Under the pieces are notes generated by a model, which saw only the letters and a program-made list of their open reading frames with translations, was not told the DNA's origin and did not search any database. 64,000 nucleotides of DNA from positions 124,001 through 188,000 of the forward strand of contig PYSS01000013.1 in NCBI GenBank assembly GCA_003049465.1. Direction: 5' to 3'. This document shows positions 56,407-64,000 of the stretch, piece after piece (position 1 is the stretch's first letter; each line of letters opens with the position of its first letter). A program made the translations under genes and the position numbers. The DNA comes from Magnaporthiopsis rhizophila. Taxonomy: Eukaryota > Ascomycota > Sordariomycetes > Magnaporthales > Magnaporthaceae.

Positions 56407-59400
56407 CGTGAAATTTCGTGGGGGCCGGTTTACTCGGCCATAAACCTAAGTGAGTGTGATGCGATTCCCTGCCGTAAGTCACGCTCGTCGAATTTTTTTC
56501 TCGGTCACGGTCGATGCCCTGTAAGGGGTCTCAGGTTGACGGCTGTTCGCGAGACAAGGGTGCCTTGCGTCCCGGCGCGGGAAGCAACTCAAGGCGCAGA
56601 CGGCGAGGAGCGACGAGTGACGTGTCTCACAGTGGCACCGACGAACGGGAGTCTGCAGGGTGCAGGACGAAAACAGAAGCAAGCGGCCGGGGCGCGAGTG
56701 GGCTAAGGAGACAAGGAGCGTCGGGGGCAAAGATGCCGCGCCGTGAAGGAGTGAGGGCAAGCGACGTCGAGCGTCAAAAGACAAGATGATATTCGCACAA
56801 GAAGGGAACGCGCAGAAACGAGCGATTAGCCGTGCAGAGGGGGAAGGAGGAAAAGCCAGGAGGGCAAGCAGGTCGTCCGGGCACGGGCGGCGGGCATGCA
56901 TGTATACCTAGCTCCTGGGCACGGCACGGCAGGGGAGCATCGTCCTCGCAGGCGGCCCCCCTGGACCGAATGGGGATGGGCGCCATGGCATCAGCCGTCC
57001 AACGGTGGGCCGTTGGGGGAGAGGGGACACAGGGGGTGTTGCTCTGGCCGCCATATTCCTGGTCCTGGCAGGGCCTCTTTCTGCTGCTCGATCCGCTTGG
57101 CCGAGAAGCCTCCGTGTGACCCAAGGCCCTCTGGCGCGTGGGAAATTTGTGCTGGCAACCCATCCATTGATCCATTGATCCATCGTCGACGGCCAGGGGG
57201 GTGGTCGCCAGACGATGGCCGACTTGGACTGGCCTTGGCGCGGTGGACGAGGCACGTCCAGCGAGCGACCAATCAGGCGCTGCCACTCATCTCGGCACAA
57301 CATGAGCACCAGATGAGCATGGTCAGGGGGCAGACTGGGTAGTGACCAATGAGAGCATGCGATGTGAGTGGGGTCCCGGGGCAGATGCAGGAACCAGCCG
57401 AAATTATGCAGTCAGAGAAAAAGACACCACCCCATTTCTGCAGCGCGCCATCTCTTGCCGAGGCCACGCTATGAAAGGACCAGCCCGCTTGCCCGTTGAC
57501 GAACCGTGCAAAAGAGATTTGCCCCAATGGTGGCAATTGGAGAACCCATTGCCAGTTATTCGCGCAATCTGCCATGGAAGCTCCTGGATGCCAGGATGGT
57601 CGGGAACAGGACAGGGAAGCAGAGAAGAAGAAAGAAAAACCCGCCCCGCGATCGCGTCGTGCAGACGGGCATCATGTAAGCCTGCAGGGCCAGGCAGCCC
57701 AGCATCTTCATCTCACATTGGTCCCCCGCAAACTTTCTAAAAGCAGTTGTCAGCACGCAGCTATTTTTTAATTTTTTATCTTGTTTCTTTCTTCTCTACA
57801 ACGGCAAAGTCGCAGGCGCGGTTGGCGAAATGCGTCGATGCAACACAAAACAACCAGAAAAAGTTATCCATCCCCACCCACCGCTCCCTTTTCTGAAGCC
57901 CGCCTCATTTCGTCCGTCCCCTTGGTCCCACCACGCTGTAACACAAAAAAAAAGAGAATAATGGACGCGGGGGAAATTCTTCGATCAAAAGCCCGAATGA
58001 ATTTGCGAGCCATTTCCCTTATCCGACCACCATCGCTCTTATTGACTCAAGGGGGGGATCGGTCTGCCGACTTCCCATGGGTCGCTCCAATATCACAGGC
58101 CAAATTGCAAAATTGCCCGGCGCTCAACTCGATTTTCGCCAGGCGCCGAATATTGGACGTCGATCTACACACTACTGTGCATGTGGTGTCGGCCCAGCAG
58201 GGCTAGGTATTTTTCCCCAGCAGGTGACTCGACTTTTATCCCAGTCCTGGCCCTCACCGATCGATCAACAAACGATGGACTCGCCAACATTTTTTTTTTT
58301 TCTCGAACAACGGAACCCTTGTCCAATGGTTGGATGCCCCAAGCACCCGCTAATCACCGGCACAACCACGGGTGCACGGGCAACCCTCAAGTTTATCTTA
58401 TTCCTCCCCCTGCCCTCGCAATCATCCGCATTTTTGGTTGCCGATGGACCCTATCCCTGTCTGTTTCCCCAAAACCAGTCTGCCTTATGCGCTGGCCCGT
58501 GTCTGTGTCCTCGCTGTTGTAGGAAGGAGCACAGTCGGGACCAGGGGTTTTTGTGTTTTTGCCTCCACGTTTACTCCGAAGCTTGATGGGAAAGAGTCCG
58601 ACGGTCCAGACACATGGCCAGCCATGGCCTCCAGGCAACCCTCCCAAGCCCTTGGCCGATCTGCCCTGCGTGACCTGGCGTCCTGGGGGCTCACGATTGC
58701 CCCGAACACAGGGGACAGATGTTGCGAATGCCTAGGTCCCGAAGTCGGGATTTGCCAGCAGCAAGATCTGGGGCATCTGTTCACCCGATCGCGGGGAGAC
58801 ATTGACCATGGACTCGCTCGTGTGCGATGCCAGGAATGAATATCCCTTCTCAACCCCAGCGGCTCTGTCGTGTCGGGGCTGAACAGAATGCACCAGCGCA
58901 GTTGGCACTGCGTTTACTCCCTTTGGGCTTTTGTGCAGAAGCAAAGTTTTTCACCCTTCTAGAATCATAAACGACGCCCCTCCCGCTTCCCATCTGCCAG
59001 CTGGGACAAGTTTTCCCCTTGTGTACAAGACCAGGAACTGAGCTCGGCTGGACGATAACGTTCATGACCCTTGAAGGCTGTATATAAGTGGTGGCTGGCG
59101 ACATCGACGCCGACGACACACGCCATACGGCGATGCCATGCTTGACCGAGCGTACCCCACTCGACATCCATTGGCTGTGCCCAACAATGCTGGCTTCTTG
59201 GTACTCCCTGTAAGGTGCCGGGGCGTGTTGGCACCCGAAGGAGTAGGCAACCCAGGGAGAAAGTACATATTTCTGCCAACGTGCATTTGACCAATCCCTC
59301 CCAGCGTTTCCAGTGGGGTGTTGAAGCATGGATGCCAGAGCCCACCACGTCTCAGGAGGTTAGAATTGACCAGCAGTTGAGCTATACTGTGTTCAGGTTG

Positions 59401-60118
59401 CCTTCACTTTGGTTCTGCCGGGGATGTTTTTTGGTTATTCCAACTGGAGACATAAGCTTCTTCATTTCTTTCGCCCTGCACATACACGCAGTTTCTTCCA
59501 ACAATCCAGTGTCCGTTGGCAGGCAGTTGTGCGTGGTTGGCGATCATCCCTTGGTGGTTCATATGGGCGCCCTTTTGCACGCAGCAACTCAAGCGCCGAC
59601 CATCCCTAGTGTGTCTACCGACGCTGCTGCGCTTATCCCGTCAGCCGCGCTCCTAGCTGGTCGGCTAACTCGTGCCGTCCACACCCTGGAGCCCCTGACG
59701 ACAGCAAGGCTAGTGATGGTGGAGATACCTCCTTTACCAACTCGCTGGAGCATTCTGGCTTCGAACAGATACGGCCCTTTTTTTTGGGCTCGGATGCGGC
59801 TCCCTTATTACCGGGGATGTGAATGCAGGACTGCACATATGTTGGACAGAAGGCATCGGCATCGTCTCGACGCCGAGTATAAGATAGCTGCCATGGTCCC
59901 TTTTCAAACCCGTCCATGACAACTTTCCATCATCATCATCATCACCACATCAGATACCAAGAAAAGCAACCTACCGGCCCGTTCGCTCGGCTTCCCTGTA
60001 TCCAATTTCACCCAGTCACCGCAATATTCATCGTCTTGTTATCGCATTTCCCTTGTCCTTCCTTTGTCTTTTCATCGCCTTCCCTCGTTCTAGCTCCGTC
60101 CCACCCTACGAATATCAA
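56407..60118. other. 3.7 kb gene-poor region
   Basis: Promoter side of both the SUN-family gene (minus) and the cupin gene (plus). A 234-codon open frame at 59215-59919 lacks any domain and has random-looking composition; others are shorter. From about 59920 the plus strand is rich in CAT and C/T, consistent with a leader. I see no supported gene. Confidence 0.45.
59878..59884 (+). promoter_or_regulatory. Candidate TATA-like element
   Basis: TATAAGA about 235 bp upstream of the cupin ATG, before a pyrimidine-rich leader. Suggestive only. Confidence 0.25.
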
Positions 60119-60867
60119 ATGCACCTTACTCCTGCCGTCGCTGCTGCCATCCTGGCCCAGGCTGTCTTCGCCAGCCCTGTTCCTTCCAGCTTGAACAAGG
60201 CCGCGACCACGACCGGTACAACTATCCCTCCGGTCCCCGCAGACAACGGCTTGAGCCTGACGGCCAAGCTCAGGCTCGCCGACACTGCCGCCGATCGGTT
60301 CGCGCTCCTGCCCGACGACAAGCAGTTCGTCTTCGACTTCAACCAGAAGCGGGCCAACGCCGGCAAGGGCGGCGAGCTCGTCATAGCGACACGCAAGAAC
60401 TTCCCGGCCCTGGTCGGCACGGGCGGCGGCGTGGCCGTCGGGCCTGCGGCATGAACACGCTCCACGTGCACCTGCGCGGCACCGAGCTCCAGACGCTGGT
60501 CAAGAGCCGTCTCGTCACCGAGATGGTGCCCGAGAGCGGCGTCAACGGCGCCCAGGGCAGGCAGCGCGTTATCCGCACCGAGCTGAGGCCCTTCACCATG
60601 ACGCCGTTTTTCCAGGGGTCCTTCCACGTCCAGTTCAACCCGGACTGCGAGGACGCCGTCTTCGTCTCGAGCTTGTCCTCCGAAGACGTCGGGGTCGGCC
60701 AGGTCGCCGTCGAGGCCTTTGCGCTTTCGGACAAGGTCGTCGCCGCCGCGCTGGGCCAGTCCATCAAGGGTGCCGATGTTGACAAAGTCCGCGCTGCCAT
60801 CCCCAAGAGCATCGCGCTCGGTGTTGAGGAGTGCCTGACCAATCGCAACATTCCCAAGAGCAAGTAA
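60119..60867 (+). pseudogene. Secreted cupin (spherulin-1/germin-like), frameshifted
   Basis: Single-domain bicupin-superfamily protein of the spherulin-1A/germin type. From ATG 60119 the frame gives a signal peptide (to about FASPVP), a helical segment with FALLPDDKQFVFDF, and GGELVIATRKNFPALVGTGGG, then stops at TGA 60452-60454. The second half is in another frame and resumes as CGMNTLHVHLRGTEL, carrying cupin motif 1 (HxH and Glu). Motif 2 follows (FFQGSFHVQFNPDC), then DVGVGQVAVEAFAL and a Cys-containing end, stop at 60867. Family members have a few more residues between VG and the CG of motif 1, so a short deletion of about 7-10 bases around 60440 explains the break. No GT-AG intron bridges it. 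Either a pseudogene or a sequence error; the rest of both halves is well conserved. Confidence 0.75.
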
Positions 60868-61179
60868 ACAACGGCGAATTTGGACGTTCCTTGGCGAGAG
60901 ATGAGACATCTGCATTGGGGAGTTTCTTCTAGGGGACGGCAGGCTGTCCAACATGGCTGTGGTAACTTTCTCCGACGTACACGGGAGTGGGACTTGAAAG
61001 GTTCAGATACCACATTTGCATGGGCAGAAGAGCTTAAGCATGGCGTTAGGCAATATCTGACTTCGGCATTTACAATGGATCATCTGTACGCTTTCTTTTA
61101 GAATACCACATTCCATCAATCACCTAGCTTTTAGCCTGCCACAGTCCTTCCAAGCTGCTTCCCCTGGTGGTCTCGTCAA
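60868..61179. other. Convergent 3' regions
   Basis: Short spacer between the cupin and dehydrogenase genes; no coding signal. Confidence 0.5.
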
Positions 61180-62308
61180 CTAATACTTGAACTCCTGCCC
61201 AACCAGCTTCTCGCTGAGCGTCCACAGCCTCTCGGCGTCCGCAGGGTCAACGGCCCGGGGGAATATCCGCTCCGGGTTCGTCTCCAGGGCGCAGTCGTAC
61301 AGCATGACGCCCTCCTGGCTCGGGAGGCTCGGGTCGAGCGCGGCGCGCAGCTGCGTCGAGCAGCCCTGCTGCAGGTTTTTCATCCTCCACGTGGCGAGCT
61401 CGCGGCCCAGAACCTGGGCCAAGATGGGCTCGATCATGCCGGGTTTGAGGTGCTTGCCAAGGTTGGTGGTGATGCTGCCTGGGTGTAGCGCGTACGCGTG
61501 GATACCATTGCCGGCGGCGCCCGCGAACCTGGCGTTGAGGGCAACCGAGAACAAGATGTTGGCCGTCTTGGCCTGGCCGTAGCCGTTCCAGGGCGAGTAG
61601 GACCCTTCCTCGGTGAAGTTGGGGTCGTCGAACCGGACGTGGCCCAGCTTGTGGCCCGTGCTGGAGACGTTGACGATGCGCGCGCCCCCGCGCAGCAGCT
61701 TGGGCATCAGCAGGTTAGTGAGCAGGAAGTGGCCGACGTGGCCGGCCGCGAACTGCAGCTCAATGCCATCCGAGGACAGGGCGAAGGGGCAGGCCATGAC
61801 GGCGGCGTTGTTGATGAGCGCGTTGATTTGCGGCACGTCCGGGTCCTCCAGGATCTTGGCCGCCGCCGCGCGGACGCTGGCGTGCGAGCCCAGGTCCACC
61901 TCGACGAACTTGGTCGGCACCGAGGCGTCGACGGCGCGGATGGCGTCGAGCACCGGCTGGGCTTTTTCCAGCGATCGGCCGAGGAGCATGATCAGGGCTG
62001 GTGCGGCGTGGGCTAGCGAGATGGCCGTTTCAGCGCCTAGTTACATACGGGTTAGCTATGGTTGCTGGATCGCCGTGGCGTTGTTGAGGGCTGGTGAGAG
62101 TGCTTACCTATTCCGCCAGCAGTTGGGCCGGTGATGAGGACTGGGCATTGATAAAGACTTGGTGTCAGCCGGCAGGATGCTAAGTTGTGCGGCAGCAAAC
62201 AAGCATTCTGAGGTGATGATGGGGTGAGCACTTACATATTTTGCCCCTGACTTGGGCGTCAAAGTGCTTGACGACATCGATGCCGGTGGTTTCGAATTCG
62301 AAATTCAT
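61180..62308 (-). CDS. Short-chain dehydrogenase/reductase
   Basis: NAD(P)-dependent oxidoreductase of the retinol-dehydrogenase/WW-oxidoreductase-like SDR group; substrate unknown. Model: complement(join(61180..62036, 62108..62140, 62236..62308)), 320 residues. The middle exon is only 33 bp but it carries the nucleotide-binding loop: joined, it reads FLITGPTAGGIG (TGxxxGIG). Further landmarks: LLGRS after the second strand, VDLGSHASVRAA, NALINNAAVM (NNAG-type motif), FAAGHVGHFLLTNLL, IVNVSSTGH with the catalytic serine, and YGQAKTANILF (YxxxK). ALHPGSITTNLGKHL closes the core. No transmembrane segment or targeting signal is evident. Length and motif order fit classical extended-type fungal SDRs. 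Confidence 0.92.
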
Positions 62309-63571
62309 GCTGGGCACTGAGAAACGCGCTTCTTGTGTTTTAGATTCAGAGTAGAGAGCTGGGTTGTTCAGACTGGCGAGAGAAGAAGCAAGCAACTCGA
62401 TATCGATATACATATATACACAGCACAACACTCCGGATCCAACACGGACACGTCGCGGCTTTCAGATTTCAACTCCGTGATGTCGCCGCCCCCCAAAATG
62501 GAGGCCAACGGCGATAGGCGATATCAAGGATGGAGGACAGACCCATCAGTCTGGTCAGATGTCACGTCGTCTCAGTCAGCCACGGCTGTTGCATAATCCT
62601 CTGCGAGAAGTACGTCCAGTGGACCTGGATATAGCAACCGGTGCGGACGGACATAATAGGTACTATGCCCGGACGGACGGAATGGCACGATACTATTGGC
62701 GATGAGACGTCGCTGGTGTGAGCGAGAGCTGGCAAACGAACCGGCCAATCACGAGGCGGGGCGCGGTTGACTGGGACCCTCGATGTGGGCCTTGCACTGG
62801 CCTTTACCTCCACTTAACTCCGAGCTGTGGCTTGCACCGCTGTTCGCAGCCATGGAAACCTGTGCTCTCCTTGCAAACCAAACATCGAGAGGCAGCCCCA
62901 ACATTCCAGCCGGCCGCCTCGTCGCCCTTGCCTGCTTGGTGGAACGAGTCATCCTCTAATCAGACAGACAACTCTGCACAAAGCACTTCCCCCAAAGCAT
63001 CTGCCTGTCATCACGTTTGATCGCAGGCGTTAGCAATTGAGCATCGGTTCCACGCGTGCTCGCCGCGACCAGAAGGTCCAGCCCTGGATTTGCGCGTGTG
63101 CTGGAGGGCCCACAATCGCGCCACAGGGCTTAGCCACGTAGCCTACTTGCCTGTTCATCTGGGCGGCGCCTAGCCTTCCTGGTAAGTTATACCTACACCA
63201 CCTGTGATGGCAAGCCTGTAGCGCACTTTCCTTTTATTTCTTCTGCCTTGACTCTTCCCTGCAAGCGGACCCTGGGCAGGTATCTCGCAGGGAGCGTCAG
63301 ATATCCACTGTCGCCTATCCGCCTGCCATTCCAGGTTCATCATTACACCGGCTTTTCGCTCCCTGGATTACATCCCCACAGGCTATTTTGAAGTGTCATG
63401 GCGGTACCAACACCTTGTTAATCAGCGGGATAAGACTACTTCTGAGCTCACCTGACCACCCCTACCCGGTATCCCGACTTGGCAGCTGGCAAAGTTTGTA
63501 AAGCACCGGGTGCAGAATATTGGTTACCCTTTTGTGTGCTGAGAAAGGGCGGCATCTATCAACAAGCCCAA
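62309..63571. other. Divergent promoter region
   Basis: Between the dehydrogenase (minus) and the unknown gene at the window end (plus). No ORF with domain support. Confidence 0.45.
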
Positions 63572-64000
63572 ATGTCGGCTGCCCAGGCCGTTCCGCGTGC
63601 TGCGGCGGCAAAGGGGAGTGTCAAACCGAACATCACCAAGGGAGGGCAGAATCAGAGCTCCCCAAAGGTGTACACTCAACTACATTTCGAGTTCAGTGAC
63701 GGCAAAGGCTATGACATAGCCACTCTCCAGTCCGCAGACGGCAACACCAAACTGGCCCCGGACTCGGACGGCCAACTGAAATGGGAGCTTGGTCTGGGAG
63801 CCTCTCTCAAGTTCAACTGTGGGAGCCCAAACGACGGTGTGTAGAGGACTCCAAAGCGCCCCTGAATGCTGGCTGCGAGTGTCCAACTCACTGACCCGTA
63901 CCTCATATGTGAGTTGTGGTGTTAGAAACATCATATATCGCTCGTTTGCCAAAAGGCTTCCATGTCATCATTGACCCAAGTGAGTATTTCCGTCTTCCTT
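63572..64000 (+). CDS. Unknown protein, 5' part only
   Basis: I do not recognise the family. From ATG 63572 (caaATGTCG) an 88-codon exon ends at 63836; a GT-AG intron (63837-63925) joins in frame to 63926-63979, after which a GTGAGT donor begins another intron at 63980. The deduced start is Ala/Lys/Gln-rich, followed by a segment with beta-like alternation (KVYTQLHFEFSDGKGYDIA) and, after the splice, ETSYIARLPKGFHVIIDP. No signal peptide or membrane segment is visible. The gene runs past the window end, so its length and domains cannot be judged. An upstream in-frame extension to 63479 exists but lacks an ATG. Confidence 0.55.

Noticed and set aside
59215..59919. 234-codon plus-strand frame upstream of the cupin gene
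   Set aside because: No domain and no codon structure; contains a TATA-like element and probable promoter.
1..64000. CRISPR arrays, bacterial operons, rRNA genes
   Set aside because: None seen; no regularly spaced direct repeats and the gene structure is eukaryotic with introns.

Overview
The window is nuclear DNA of a filamentous ascomycete, most likely a Sordariomycete. The basis is gene structure (introns mostly 55-190 bp with GTAAGT/GTATGT-type donors and CTAAC-like branch sites), GC-rich codon use with long GC-driven antisense ORFs, and near-identical resemblance of the conserved proteins (Ras, Rad6, conventional kinesin, Spt3) to filamentous-fungal orthologues. The species cannot be named from the sequence alone. 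Fungal genes are read one at a time, so there are no operons; gene models below were built by joining ORFs at splice sites that keep frame and restore conserved motifs.

Layout. 1-7 kb: a Ras GTPase and a 1,173-residue chromodomain protein carrying three zinc-cluster-like cysteine motifs. 7.6-17.6 kb: two cell-surface genes, a GPI-anchored Thr/Val-rich glycoprotein (minus) and a kelch-type single-pass membrane protein (plus), separated by a 4.8 kb gene-poor stretch. 18-27 kb: an accessory block of decayed genes. It holds a NACHT-ankyrin (NLR-type) pseudogene with RIP-like decay, interrupted by a 448-bp solo-LTR-like element with a 5-bp target duplication, a divergently oriented protein-kinase pseudogene, and a third broken gene of unknown function. 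27-31 kb: a DUF3176-like membrane protein and the AP-2 sigma subunit. 31-56 kb: a housekeeping run of a zinc-knuckle/RS-rich protein, IST1, SPT3, a leucine carboxyl methyltransferase, a multi-pass membrane protein, conventional kinesin, RAD6, mitochondrial acetyl-CoA acetyltransferase, a CSN12/THP1-type PCI protein and a GPI-anchored SUN-family (GH132) wall protein. 56-64 kb: a gene-poor stretch, a frameshifted secreted cupin (spherulin/germin-like), a short-chain dehydrogenase, and the 5' part of an unknown gene cut by the window end.

The most unusual material is the chromodomain/zinc-cluster protein and the decayed NLR-kinase-unknown block. In the latter the NACHT half is AT-rich and full of stops and homopolymer frameshifts, while the 12-repeat ankyrin half is one clean GC-rich ORF. 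The inserted element is GC-rich and looks younger than the decay around it. Co-function of the three decayed genes is an inference from proximity only.
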